Shown here: piece after piece, positions 53,917 through 64,000 of the stretch
How the letters are laid out: each line of letters begins with the position of its first letter
Position numbering within the stretch: the stretch's first letter is position 1
From: Symbiodinium natans
Taxonomy: Eukaryota; Sar; Dinophyceae; Suessiales; Symbiodiniaceae
Length of the DNA: 64,000 bases
Assembly (NCBI GenBank): GCA_905221605.1
Contig: CAJNDS010002634.1
Coordinates: 1,284,546 to 1,348,545 of the forward strand
Direction of reading: 5' to 3'
Translations under genes and position numbers: made by a program
Notes under the pieces: generated by a model
What the model was told of the DNA's origin: nothing
What the model saw: only the letters and a program-made list of their open reading frames with translations
The model's database searches: none

Positions 53917-54004
53917 TTATAGGGTTTATAGGGTTTACAGGGTTTATAGGGCTTTATGGGGTTTTATAGGGACTCATAGGGTTTATAGGGTTTATAGGGT
54001 TTAC
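53917..54004. repeat. GGGTTTATA 9-bp array between two GTTTACTTGGAGGTTCA copies
   Basis: The 9-mer array with variants is bracketed by direct copies of GTTTACTTGGAGGTTCA (53883-53899 and 54000-54016), the end sequence of family E. Confidence 0.8.
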
Positions 54005-54128
54005 TTGGAGGTTCATGGGTGGGTATACGTTGGCTTACATGTAGGGCAACGAAACTTCTAAGTGGTGACAACCTTATTTAAGGTACTTAAAAATCCACTT
54101 ATAACTACCCATGAACCTTCCAGTAGGC
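54002..54128. mobile_element. MITE-like family E copy
   Basis: TACTTGGAGGTTCATGGGTG on the left and ATAACTACCCATGAACCTTC on the right are inverted complements. Length is about 127 bp. Confidence 0.7.
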
Positions 54129-54207
54129 TTTGGGGGGAGCCCTCTGAACAGAACATGCGTGCTACAACAGAAGCTGCGACAGGGCCAGAACACATGTAGA
54201 CTGGAAA

Positions 54208-54289
54208 CATAGGGGCCTGAACAACTAGTATAATTATATAGGGACCCGGAGGGAATACTATGAGTAGTTCTTTCCGACCCCTGTATTGA
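54208..54289 (-). mobile_element. MITE-like family F copy, inverted
   Basis: Read on the minus strand it begins ACAGGGGTCGGAAAGAACTA and contains TATTCCCTCCGGGTCCCTAT, matching the + strand copies at 7737 and 20075. Confidence 0.6.
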
Positions 54290-54734
54290 GACCTCGCAGC
54301 GTCCAATCATGTACTAGCCCACATGAGCAAAGAGTTCTTTGTGTAGACAGAGCATTCTGCGGGGTACAGATTCGTATGTTTTTGATCTTTGAATTCACTC
54401 CTTAAACCCTTAAACCCTAAACCCTAAACCCTGGTTGTCTTGACAGTCACTTGGGGTCTTGCAGCGCACATGGCCAGACGCACGACACCTGCTTCCCGCG
54501 GAAGAGCAAGATCGGCGGACCAGGCCAGTGGTGTTAGGGTTTAGGGTTTCGGGTGTCGGGTCCGGAGGCAAGAAAGGGTTTAGGGTTCAGGGTTTAGGGT
54601 TCAGGGTTTTTGTGTTGTTTAAGTTGAAGTTGGGGTTCAGGCTTTGGCGTGTCAGGACTTGCCTTAAAGGCATCTGCATGCTGCATGCTTTCCTCCGTGC
54701 CTCTGCGCAGGGCTAAGTGGTTGTGTGATGCAGG

Positions 54735-55145
54735 GTGCGACGCGCATGGTATTCAAGGGCTCCGGAAGGTGGTTCCGTTGGAAGAAAATTGTGCGATTGC
54801 AGCCTGCTTGCTTCCAATTTCCTGAAGAAGAGAACCCCAAACTTAGCTTGGGGGCAGATCGAGTCAAGGCACAGAGCAGCTGCGGCCGGAGCAGCGGGAC
54901 TTCCTGCTTCATCGGATGCATCCGGAGGCCTTTAGAGAGCACCACTTCTAGCACGCATGGGCAGAGAGAGGAGAGAGTTGGTCGGGAGAGCTGCAGCCGG
55001 CCGCGGCTGTCTCTGGGGCATCTCAATACTGGATCGTTGCCCGGTTGAGCTCCACAGGACCTGCACTACACCGGCCCGCTCAAGTGCCGCCAGATCGCCA
55101 GGGCTGTGGAGGCCTTCCCCAAGGAGTCGCAGGCGAGGGCACCCA
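54735..55145 (+). CDS. Exon-like pieces upstream of the unassigned gene
   Basis: At about 54737-54800 the + strand reads ATRMVFKGSGRWFRWKKIV. At about 55060-55140 it reads LHYTGPLKCRQIARAVEAFP then KESQAR. Both are open with coding-like composition. They may be the first exons of the gene continuing at 55.6 kb. The families are not recognised. Confidence 0.35.
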
Positions 55146-55639
55146 ACAGTCACCAAAAAAAGCCGCTCGTAGGCCGATGGAGTGAAGCCAAATTAGGTTG
55201 GTTTGGAGGTCAAGAGCTTTGCAGGCACATGCAAGAGACCGCAAAGCCTGTTCAAGCCACAGTTTGGCCTCCACTTGTATTAAACCCTAAACCCTAAGCC
55301 CCTAAACCCTAAACCCTATTGTATGAGTTTTCTATGTATGGATATGCTGTCTCATGCCGCCTCTTGCCATCCCATGTCCTGTTGCGTCGTGTCATTTGCC
55401 TCCCAGAGGTGCTGGACGTTGGCGCAGGGACAGCTCCTTGCAAGCCAGCGATGCATGGTCTTGGGTTCAACTACACGTCTCAGGACCGTCTGGGGGTAGG
55501 GGAGTGGGAGGTATAGGGGGTAGGGTAGGGGGACCCGCTGACGGATGCGGCTCCTGCACTTGCGCCAGATGTGAAGTAGCGGCAAGCGCAATATTCACAA
55601 GCACGGCCCATGCATTGAGTGGTCCAAGCTCAGCAGGCA

Positions 55640-58600
55640 AAGTACGACCTCTGAACTCGTTGATTTGGGCAGTCATGGCGGCACATCCCGAAAATATCGA
55701 GGAGTGGTGCTACCTAGTTCCTCATTTGCTTTCCCAAGCTGGTTGGCAAAGCATCGCTGAGGGACAGGCGGTCTCCTTCTCTCATTGCAAATGCCCTTGG
55801 GGCGGAAGTTTGGTGAAGCTGGCTGTGCTGCGCGTGAAGGTGACCGACCCGCCTGAGGACCCAGCGCATATCCTTGTCCGGCCAGAGTCGCGGGCCTGGG
55901 GTGCCAGCAAGTTTTCGGAGACGAGCCCCGAGTACTTCGCCGTGCAGAAGCAGTTTGTACCTTGGGGAAAAGTTCTTTCCAAAGTTTCAGGAGGGAGAGG
56001 GAGCGAGAGAGAGAGAGAGAGAGAGATTCGATGCAGAGAGTTTTGCTTTTCTTTTGTCAGTACCACTTGGTCGCAAAGCAGTAGCCCAAGAAGCCAGAGC
56101 CTGCACTCCAAACTCCAAACGAAGACCAGGCACCAGGAGATGCAGTGGTGCACAGGTGGGCATCATTCAAAATCTTGCGCATCTTCGCGGTGCTGCTGGG
56201 CGACATCGGCACGGAGCTTGTGCAGAACCATTTCTATGATCCTGCGTCGGCCGTGGAGCTGCGCGTGCGCACCCGGCGCAACTACCCGCAAACTGGCGAC
56301 TGCGCCCAGTCCCTCGCATGTTCGGGGCAGCACCTGTTTTGTGTCTTTTTAAGCTTGGGTGTCCGATATGAAAGAGAGGGGAGTTGGTTGATGTGACCTT
56401 CTGCCACGACCACAGGACCCTCACCAGTCTTTCCGAGCCCTTCGAAGCCGTGAACTTCTGCCGCCCTCATTCAGAACCAGGTTGGTGTGACGTGTACCAT
56501 ATCTTCCGAGTGCCTTTGGGACTCAACCTGTCCAAGTGGGCTGCTGCACAATTCCACGAAGCCATGGAGTCAGGGAGTAAAGTTGTACAGTACTACCTGA
56601 ATCGCCCCGGCATTCATCAGATCCGCCACTTAGTAGCCCAGTGGTACCGTTTAAACCCTTTTTGGTTATGGACTCATTATAAAGTAGCCAACCCAAAACA
56701 GGGTCTGCTTACTGGGCTACTGAGGCCAGTTGGATCAGGAATTCTATGTTGTGCTTTCGATGCAGAGCTTCAAGCGCGGATACCCTCTCCTCCCAGTGCA
56801 TTCCGGCCAAGGGGACCATGTCACCAGGATCGACGCAGGTCAAAGCATGGGGCTTACAAATTGGGTCCGCTACGATCCTGCCCTGGTGGGCAGCCACGGG
56901 TTTTACCTCTCCGAGTACCTGCAGCTCTTTACGGAACGCATCGGCGAACACGATGTGAGCTTCTATCAGACCTTGGATGGTCAAGAGCTTTTGTATTTCC
57001 AATGCGTCGTGGCACGGGAAGCTTGGCCAGTGTTTACTTGCCAGACCTACAACAACAAGCGCGTGTAGATTTTAAGTTCACTGCCTTTCTAAGTCTACGA
57101 GAAGTAAAACCTCCAAGGAAGACTGGGCCCGGATCGAAGACCGCATGCGAGATGCGTACCTGCTGCAGAAGACCGCGTACCGCCGCGCGAACGGGGGTGC
57201 GCAGGCGCCAGGACTGGGCGAGGCGGGCGCGGCTCGCTTCTGCCACGAGGTCGACTTCACCTCGCTGGAGGAGCCCATGGATGTGTGGGGGAGGGGGATT
57301 AGTCTTAGGGTTCTCAGGAGAAGGGTGCCGCCCCTTATGTAGGGGGGGAGGATCACCCTGAACTGCGGTTGTTACTGTCCTGTTGCTACGGTGCTGGCCC
57401 GTCATTGGGCACGTCACGGCACGAAGCAAGCCAGCTCTGACAGGGTGCCTCTCCAGGCTTGTACGACTATGTATGACTCTTCTTGACTCTTGCTGCTTTT
57501 ACCCTAAACCCTAAACCCTAATATAGTAATGACAAGACGGAGAACCATCGAGAGAAGCGAAGAATTGGAAGCCACAGAACAGGCACGCCTCAGCGCCGAT
57601 GCGGCTCCTCAGCAGAAGGTCCAGGTGCGAAACACCTTTGTGGCTTGGTAGCCCAGTGGTACCCTTCTGCTTTTTTTGGGTTCTAGGTTCCCTCATAAAG
57701 TGAGCAACCCCAAAAAGGATACCCTCATGATAATCTGGTTGCTGGGCTACCAAGGTGGAGGTGGAGAGGGAGGCCCATGACGAAGTGTATGTTGATCTCC
57801 GGAGAGAGAGACGCTGCCGGACGGTCATGCCTGCCAGCGCGCCGAGCTCTATTGCTGTGGCGTGAGGCTTCATGGACGTCCCCCTCAAGCGTCATGTAGC
57901 TATCAGTTCTTTAGCACCTCGCACCAGTTAGGGCGCCAGTTTGGGCGCCGGTGCAGTGCAAAATGCACAGCTTGACTTGGGACGCCAGCGCTCTTGGCCA
58001 GGCGGCTTGCCCATCGAAAGTGGCAGCTAGGAGCCTTCATGTCTGATCCAGTTCTTTGCTTTCATGTGTACAGTCAGCTCCCATACGCCACTTGCGCTCT
58101 TATCTGGGCCATGTGGCATGCTTTTCTTTCGAAACCGTGTACAGCTTTTCCAGAATTCCCATGACCTCCCTCCCTTCACCATGTACAGGACCTGCCGCGA
58201 AGTAGGTCGTCGGCAAGTCGACAGACTTAGTCCATAGGGGTGCCACCGGAAAGCCCAAGAAGTAGGAGGCATGGCATGCACGCAGCCTGCGCAGATGTCG
58301 CCAGCAAAACGGAGCCTTCGGTAGGATTCAGCAAACTTCCACAACACGTCGGCTGCAGAAGCCGATGAGTTCGCACGAAGAACCCACTAAACCCTAAACC
58401 CTAAACCCCACAAGACATTTCCATCACCAGCGAAATAAAGGACGCCATGCACTACAACGGCACCGAAGGCATCGCCGGATCGGTGTTTCTGCAACCTGTC
58501 GCAATGTGGGGGGTTTCCGAAATTCGGAGTACCTTATTCTAGGTGGGACTTAACTACATCTTTAGCACTTTGTTAGTTTTGGGGGTTCATCTATTTTCAT

Positions 58601-58747
58601 ATTTAAGGGGGCTAGAAGTTAAACTTGTATTGGGGAGTTAAAGAAGAAAGAAGTATTGGGGTCCTTATTTTAAGGGCAATCCGAGTACTTGGGGGTCTCT
58701 ATTGGGGGCCCCCTATGTTCGTAAACCCCCGTGTCTTTGCTGCGCAG
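55640..58747 (+). CDS. Multi-exon gene of unknown function
   Basis: At least six coding pieces lie in a row on the + strand. About 55640-55985: a roughly 110-codon open piece with HPENIEEWCYLVPHLLSQAG and DPAHILVRPESRAWG. About 56165-56305: LGDIGTELVQNHFYDP. About 56390-56632: DVTFCHDHRTLTSLSEPFE, ending HQIRHL. 56730 to about 57020: SMQSFKRGYPLLPVHSGQGD, then NWVRYDPALVGSHGFYLSEY. About 57118-57290: RMRDAYLLQKTAYRRANGG and CHEVDFTSLEEPMDVW. About 58411-58505: SEIKDAMHYNGTEGIAGSVF. Intron 56633-56729 (GT...AG, 97 nt) joins in phase and consists almost wholly of a short inverted-repeat element. I do not recognise the protein family. The strand is consistent with the neighbouring methyltransferase. 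Pieces between 57.3 and 58.4 kb are uncertain. Confidence 0.55.
56000..56030. repeat. (GA)n microsatellite in intron
   Basis: AGAGAG tract between the first two pieces of the unassigned gene. Confidence 0.9.
56631..56724. mobile_element. Introner-like element, family H
   Basis: TTAGTAGCCCAGTGGTACC at the left is the inverted complement of CTTACTGGGCTACTGA at the right. The element spans almost exactly the 97-nt intron 56633-56729: its left end supplies the GT donor, and its right end lies 5 nt before the CCAG acceptor. A second family copy lies at 57646. Confidence 0.75.
57646..57753. mobile_element. Family H element, second copy
   Basis: TTGGTAGCCCAGTGGTACCC faces TTGCTGGGCTACCAAGG at the other end; length is about 108 bp. 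Its core shares CCTCATAAAGTGAGCAACCC with the CATTATAAAGTAGCCAACCC of the 56631 copy. Flanking sequence is open on both sides, but the frame across it was not resolved. Confidence 0.75.
58504..58733. mobile_element. Family A element filling an intron
   Basis: GTGGGGGGTTTCCGAAATTC at the left and ATGTTCGTAAACCCCCGTG at the right are inverted relatives. It starts at the end of the exon-like piece 58411-58505 and ends 14 nt before a CGCAG acceptor, so it makes up nearly the whole intron. Confidence 0.7.
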
Positions 58748-59118
58748 CCCATGCCAGGCATAGGTTCCAGGTCCCCAGCATCATTCCCCCCCCCCCCCTC
58801 CCCCGCCTATCTGAGAGACGGGGTTCATCCAAACACGGCGGTGTTTGCACGTGTCTCAGCATCCTCTAGCCGTAGAAGTCAGGAAACACCACTGCCGGAC
58901 CACTCTCCGAGTTTTTTGTCTCTGTGTCTGTCTGTGTGTGTGTGTGCGTTATTCTTGGCAAGCCGAGGCTGGCTGGTGTGAGTATTGCATTTGAGAGCAG
59001 TCAAGGGTTTAGGGTTTTTAGTATTTAGGCCCAGGGTTAAGGGTTTCGGGCTAACCCCCATGTTCCGGAACACTCATGCCTTCGAGCTGCAGAAGCTCGT
59101 GAACCCTTCTCAGGCAAG

Positions 59119-60280
59119 GCTACGCCAACATCGATATCGTTTCTGACATTGGGAACATACCGCCGCTCGAACTGACACCTAACACCGGAGCCTGACTGCA
59201 TAGAATCATGACTTCGGCTTCTCAATGTTTGGTGGCCGCCAGCTAGCAGCTAGCTCGCCTGGCATCGAAGCTCCTCTAGCCGCTCCGGGACCCCTCAACC
59301 CCTAAGCAAGGCACACTGTACCAAGAACCTGAAAGCTACGTTGAGACCTCCTCAAGACGCGCCCACCAAGCCCTCACAGCGATGTCATCTTAGGTTGCCC
59401 GATGAATCATTCGACTTGGTTATCTGCACGGATGTGCTCGAGCACGTGCTGAATCCGAAGAGGGTCGCCGGGCTCAGAAGTAGCGGAATCGACCAGGTGC
59501 AGCCCAAATGCACAAGGCTGGATGTAGCTCTACTGCTCTACTTCCACAAGCACATGTTGCATTCTGGCTACTTGCCCCTTCGTTGCTGCAAGCTGGTGGC
59601 TGTCGCGCCTCCATGGAAGATGGCATGTGCTAAGGCGATGCACGAGATGGGCCGGCTTCTGAAGCCAGGCCCGAGGGTTTAGGGTTTAGAGTTTAGGGTT
59701 TAGGGTTTAGGGTTTAGAATTCAGGCATAGTTCCAGGGGTCAAAAATGGGTTTAGAATTCAATGCTTGTTAGCTTCGGTCGCAGGTTTCCGGGTGAAGGT
59801 ACACGACATCATCACTTGTCTACACAGGGGTGGGGGACATACGCCGCAAATAAGACTTAGTAGTAGAGTAGCTAACCTTTAACCTTTTTGGGTTAATATA
59901 TTCCCCTTATATTCCCAAAGGTTAACCTTTAAAACCCCTAGGTACTGGACAACTAAGAAGAGACCTTCACAGTGAAGCAGCCCAGTCTTGAGCCTAGACT
60001 TCGCACTGTCAAGGTGGCATGGTGCTTCTCCAGGTGCCGTTCGGAGGATTGGCCACAGAAGCATGGGATGGGTTTAGGGTTTAGGGTTTAGGGTTTCGGG
60101 TTTAGGGTTTAGGGTTTAGGGTTTAGGGTTTAGGGTTTAGGGTAAAAGGGCGAGGAGTTCGCGAAGTCGGGACTTAGTGTGGTGGTAACCCCTAGACCGA
60201 CACGGAACCCGAGCTGCGAGCGATGTTGGGGTTCAACCCCAAGGTCCCCCTAGGGTAGGGTTGAGGGTTGAGGGTTGAGG

Positions 60281-60349
<69 letters not shown>

Positions 60350-60605
60350 GGTTTAGGGTTTAGGGTTTAGGGTTTAGGGTTAGGGTTTAGGGTTTAGGGT
60401 TTAGGGCCTGCATCAAGTCTCCGTGTGCTCGCGCCCGAAGGAGCCCTACATAACTTGCCACACCACTACTTCGCGGGCTTCACCCATAAGTGGTCGCTTG
60501 GCTTGGCAGTTGGGCTTGAGAGGTTCGGAAGAACCTTGAGATCTATGCCCTTTGTGGAGCGGTCCTCCAACCCCATCCCAGAACCTAACGACAAGATGAC
60601 ACCTA
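59119..60605 (+). CDS. Class I SAM-dependent methyltransferase (Methyltransf_11 type)
   Basis: Four exons join into the second half of a Rossmann-fold methyltransferase. Exon 59119-59161: YANIDIVSDIGNIP, the acidic loop after the SAM site. Exon 59394-59463: LPDESFDLVICTDVLEHVLN, the classic FDLV...DVLEHV motif. Exon 59635 to about 59672: AMHEMGRLLKPG. Exon 60418 to about 60600: APEGALHNLPHHYFAGFTHK. Phases agree for a GC donor at 59162, a GT donor at 59464 and a GA donor at 59673. The G-rich SAM-binding motif I should lie upstream and was not found. The substrate is unknown. The third intron (about 745 nt) contains a family B element and telomere-like arrays. The family call is strong. Confidence 0.85.
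59864..59956. mobile_element. MITE-like family B, best copy
   Basis: AACCTTTAACCTTTTTGGGT and the inverted TATTCCCAAAGGTTAACCTT form a strong fold-back. The ends GTAGTAGAGTAG and TACTGGACAACTAAG match the other copies. It lies in an intron of the methyltransferase. Confidence 0.75.
60072..60405. repeat. TTTAGGG array, TTGAGGG array, TTTAGGG array
   Basis: TTTAGGG units (60072-60142), then about 13 TTGAGGG units (60258-60350), then TTTAGGG again up to the methyltransferase acceptor at 60417. Confidence 0.95.
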
Positions 60606-60883
60606 CTTCTTGGGCGAATTTGTGGCAAACCCTAAACCCTAAACCCTACAGCGCCGAGTCAAACCCTACAACCTAGACATCAGCGTGCAGCCTGCAGCAG
60701 GCAAGGTCAAGGGTTAAGCATAAGACTACCAGCCCTATACTATGCCCGGTCAAAGTCCCTGCTGCGGCACTCCTTCCATGATCAATTCCTGACCTTGTTC
60801 ACAAAGTTCTCAAAATGAACTGGCCTTCATCCCTAGTACCTTTCTTTGAGTAAACAACGCTGAAGACAGCGCTAAAGCCCAAT

Positions 60884-60903
60884 TAAAAAAAAAAAAAAAA
60901 AAA
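60884..60903. repeat. Poly-A run
   Basis: About 20 A, then G and three A. It precedes a GGCGGGTGG-A-rich leader (60975-60990) with CCCTAAA units after it. Confidence 0.85.
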
Positions 60904-61109
60904 GAAACATCCGCTCGCGGCTGGGCCTTTGGTGCAGAGTCTAACCCTAAACCCCCCCAGAGCGGGTCTGCTCGGCGGGTGGAAAAAGAACCCTAAACCC
61001 TCTGCCCTAAACCCTAAACCCTAAACCCTAACCTAAGGTTCGAGGAGGTGTCCGCCGCTGCCTCTTTGGAGGCACGGTTGCGGGTTTAGGGCCTTAGGGA
61101 ATTAAGGGG

Positions 61110-61360
61110 CTTTGCGAGTTTAGGGTTTAGGGTTTAGGGTTTAGGGTTTAGGGTTTAGGGTTTAGGCAGGGTTTAGGGTAGGCTCGAGGGTGTTTAGGGA
61201 ATTTAGGGGCTGTAGGGGTTGTGCGGGCTTCGGGCTCTAGGGGGCTTTTTTGGGAATGTAGACGCTTTGGGGGTTTCAGGGCTCGAGGGGGCTTTAGCGG
61301 AATGTAGGGGCTTTAGGGGTTTCAGGGGTTTGGGGCTTTCGAGGTTTTAGGGGCCCCCCG
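61110..61360. repeat. TTTAGGG array decaying into GGGGCTTTAGGG-type DNA
   Basis: TTTAGGG units (61118-61165) are followed by longer G-rich variants such as GGGGCTTTAGG and GGTTTCAGGG. Confidence 0.85.
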
Positions 61361-61629
61361 AACCCTTAAGCCCAAAACCCTAAGCCCTCTAGAAAATCAG
61401 CAAGATGTGTAGGTCCAATAGCGGTATTGTTATGGTGGAGTTGGTTGTCCGGTCTCGTCTGGTTTCCATGATGATTTCGCTTTTTCGCCTTTTCTAAATC
61501 AAGTTCAAGACCAGACAGAGACCAGACGTGGTGTGAGGCCGCTAGGCAGGTGGCAAAACCGAAAGAAAAAAACAACCCCCAGACAAACCCGAAACCCTTT
61601 TATGAGGTGGCCTTGAACCCCTAAACCCG

Positions 61630-62460
61630 TAAGCCCCTACACCCGGAACCCTAAACCTAAACCCCCTAAACCCCCTAAACCCCCTAAACCCCCTAAACCC
61701 CCTAAACCCCCTAAACCCCCTAAACCCCCTAAACCCCCTAACCCCCCCCCTAAACCCCCTAAACCCCCCCCCCTAAACCCCCTAAACCCCCTAAACAAAC
61801 CCCCTAAACCCCAAACCCCCCCAAAACCCCAAACCCAAACCCCAAAACCCCAAAACCCAAAACCCCAAAACCCCAAAACCCCAAAACCCCAAAACCCCAA
61901 AACCCCAAAACCCCAAAACCCCAAAACCCCAAAACCCCAAAACCCTAAAACCCTAAAACCCTAAAACCCTACAACCCTAAAACCCTAGAACCCCAAAACC
62001 CTAGAACCCTAGAACCCTAAAACCCTAAAACCCGAAAACCTAAACCAAACCCTAAACCCTGAAACCCTAAAACCCTAAACCCTAAACCCCAAAACCAAAC
62101 CCTAAAACCCTAGAACCCTAAAACCCTAAACCCTAAACCAAACCCTAAAACCCTAAAACCCTAAAACCCTAAAACCCTAAAACCCCTGTTGAGGTATAAA
62201 CCCTAAAAGCCTAAAACCCTAAAAGCCTAAAACCCTAAAACCCTAAAACCCTAAAACCCTAAAACCCTAGAACCCTAGAACCCTAGAACCTTAAAACCCT
62301 AGAACCCTAGAACCCTAGAACCCTAGAACCCTAAAACCCTAAAGCCCTAAAACCCTAAAACCCTAAAACCCTAAAACCCTAAAACCCTAAAACCCTAAAC
62401 CCTAAACCCTAAACCCTAAACCCTAAACCCTAAACCCTAAACCCTAAACCAAACCCTAAA
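61630..62460. repeat. 830-bp block of C-rich telomere-like variants
   Basis: Three kinds of 8-bp unit follow in order: CCCCTAAA (about 61660-61800), CCCCAAAA (about 61808-61945) and CCCTAAAA with CCCTAGAA variants (about 61940-62398). A short perfect CCCTAAA run comes last (62398-62450). Each has been amplified separately. Confidence 0.97.
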
Positions 62461-62469
62461 ACCCTAAAA

Positions 62470-62575
62470 AACCCTGTTGAGGTGGCCTGGGGCTACCACT
62501 TCGAGACCTTGGCGCGCCGGCTGCAGCGCTCCCTGCAAAGCGAGGAATGCCTGAGCCTGGGCTTGCAGCGGCTAA
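62470..62575 (+). CDS. Exon-like island between inverted telomere-like arrays, unassigned
   Basis: Reads VAWGYHFETLARRLQRSLQ, then SEECLSLGLQRLR, and ends exactly where the TTTAGGG array starts. The 10 bp CTGTTGAGGT at its left edge also occur at 62186, inside the array. The family is not recognised. Confidence 0.45.
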
Positions 62576-62666
62576 GGGTTTAGGGTTTAGGGTTTAGGGT
62601 TTAGGGTTTAGGGTTTAGGGTTTAGGGTTTAGGGTTTAGGGTTTAGGGTTTAGGGTTTAGGGTTTC
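62576..62666. repeat. TTTAGGG array, about 13 units
   Basis: A perfect heptamer array directly after the exon-like island. Confidence 0.97.
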
Positions 62667-62842
62667 ACCTGAACAACCTCGGTCACAGGCAAGCTACCAA
62701 AGGAGCCCTGAAGCAAGAAAGGGTTTAGGGTTTAGGGTGGGCGCATGTGTACGGCTTGGTGGTCCTAGCTGATGCTCTGAGTCAGGGTTTATAGGGTTTA
62801 GGGTGTACAGACCCGGGTGGATCAAGAAAGTGTCGAGGGACT

Positions 62843-62972
62843 AAAGGAGGGACCCTTATGAGGGACCTTAGGGGTTATTTAGGGACTACTTCGGTATGCA
62901 GGGGCTTTATAATGCATATGTAGGGGTTATGTCGGGGAATAACTTTGTCCCTTGGAGGGGTCTTTCATACCC
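62843..62972. mobile_element. MITE-like family C copy
   Basis: AAGGAGGGACCCTTATGAGG on the left and TTGTCCCTTGGAGGGGTCTT on the right are inverted relatives. Confidence 0.6.
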
Positions 62973-63454
62973 CTGAAAAGTGGGAAAGAAGGTTTGGGGC
63001 TAAGTGTAATGTTAAGCGCTGTTGGGGTTTACATTGCACCTGTGCCCTTTGCACCTTGAAATGTAGACTTCCTAACCTCTAGAAGCCCTTTGGGTTTAAG
63101 GTGTATAACCCTTAGAAGATCAGCTGTAGGTTCAATATGTCCTGGTGTTTTTTGTTGGGGTTCTGCCGAAAGCTTTGTTAGGGAACCTTCATGGAGTTTA
63201 GACCCGGCACATAGAGCCGCAGCCCGTGCAAGCCGCCCATCAACCGCCAACCCCCTGAACCACCATCTCGCCGAATGGCTTACATTCGGCAGGCTAGGAA
63301 CAAACTTTTGCCCGCTCCCCCCCGACTATCAATCTTAAGCCCCTCTCATCACTACCTCCCCGCCCAAGAGATGCTCTAAACCCTCAACCTGAAAAAGTCT
63401 ATAGTATGTATGTATCAATATACATGTATGCAGATAAAGAAATACAAAAAACAA

Positions 63455-63483
63455 ACAAAAATCTATGCATATATATATATATG

Positions 63484-63523
<40 letters not shown>

Positions 63524-63610
63524 TTTATTTATTTACTTATCTATTTAGTTATTTATATTATATAATATATATATATATATATTGAGTTATTGTTATGAGA
63601 GATATGTTTA
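63455..63610. repeat. TA-rich and TTTA microsatellites
   Basis: (TA)n blocks and (TTTA)n fill most of this stretch. No gene is seen from 63000 to 64000; one open piece at about 63640-63745 is not recognisable. Confidence 0.9.
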
Positions 63611-63749
63611 TTTGTTTTTTTGTTAACACGGTATGCCGGGTGCACGTCCATTAAGGACCGGCATCTTCGGTGCCCAGCCGGCCGCAGCCTGGCGAACGCA
63701 CGCCCCATGGCCAAGCAAGCGGCATGTGCGTTCCATGCTTTAGCGTGGG

Positions 63750-63870
63750 AGGGGTTTAGGGTTTTTGGGGTTTTTAGGGTTTTTAGGGTTTTTAAGGGTT
63801 TTAGGGTTTTTAGGGTTTTTAGGGGTTTAGGGGTTTAGCGTTTTGGGGTTTTAGGGTTTTGGGTTTAAGG
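63750..63870. repeat. TTTTTAGGG-type array
   Basis: Units of TTTTTAGGG (9 bp) with TTTTAGGG and TTTTGGGG variants. Confidence 0.9.
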
Positions 63871-64000
63871 TTCTGGGCCGATATGGGCCTTTGCTGGGCT
63901 CTGGGGCCTCAGGCTGTTGTCGGAACCCAGCGCCCGAATAAGATGCCAAGAGTTCTGCGACGATGTCATGAGAATGCGATCGTTGAGCTGCGCAGTTCTC

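Noticed and set aside
61637-61924. Gly-Leu/Gly-Phe-rich protein on the minus strand
   Set aside because: It is a translation of the CCCCTAAA and CCCCAAAA arrays.
61630-62666. True chromosome end
   Set aside because: The arrays are interrupted, mutated, in both orientations, and followed by about 1.3 kb of ordinary DNA.

Overview
The window looks like nuclear DNA of a dinoflagellate alga. This is inference, from five lines read in the sequence. (1) TTTAGGG/CCCTAAA telomere-type repeats are scattered at dozens of interstitial sites. (2) The recognisable host genes are chopped into many small exons, whose reading phases join best when GC and GA donors are allowed beside GT, with AG|G acceptors. 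(3) All recognised host gene pieces lie on the + strand. (4) There is a possible relict of the dinoflagellate spliced leader (TTTGGCTCAAG, minus strand, 1170-1180). (5) A non-LTR retrotransposon and many short inverted-repeat elements are present. A chromerid or another alga with TTTAGGG telomeres is not excluded. Genes were found by reading translated fragments for family motifs, so exon edges are approximate unless phase-checked.

Layout. 1-901 (minus): 5' part of an uninterrupted WW-domain ORF. 3.26-6.98 kb (+): AlkB-type 2OG-Fe(II) dioxygenase in five exons. 7-12.4 kb: telomere-like repeats, short inverted-repeat elements and unassigned exon-like pieces. 12.8-15.7 kb (+): phospholipid scramblase. 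16.56-17.1 kb: a 549-bp TG tract. 17.3-26.8 kb: repeats plus unassigned exon-like pieces. 27.55-41.07 kb (+): CPA1-type Na+/H+ exchanger in at least 12 exons; one of its introns holds an AT-rich block and a hairpin array with 22 half-sites. 41.7-48.3 kb: exon-like pieces and repeats. 48.7-53.4 kb (+): non-LTR retrotransposon whose ORF1 and ORF2 are in one frame separated by a single TGA. 54.7-58.5 kb (+): a multi-exon gene I do not recognise. 59.1-60.6 kb (+): class I SAM-dependent methyltransferase. 60.9-62.7 kb: the largest block of telomere-like variant repeats. 63-64 kb: AT-rich microsatellite and TTTTTAGGG-type repeats.

Two kinds of sequence fill the introns. One is telomere-like repeats in many mutated versions (7-, 8- and 9-bp units). 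The other is at least eight families of roughly 60-230-bp elements with inverted ends. Some of these occupy almost a whole short intron between two coding pieces, as introner elements do. The host genes have no evident shared pathway (a demethylase-like dioxygenase, a lipid scramblase, an ion exchanger, a methyltransferase).
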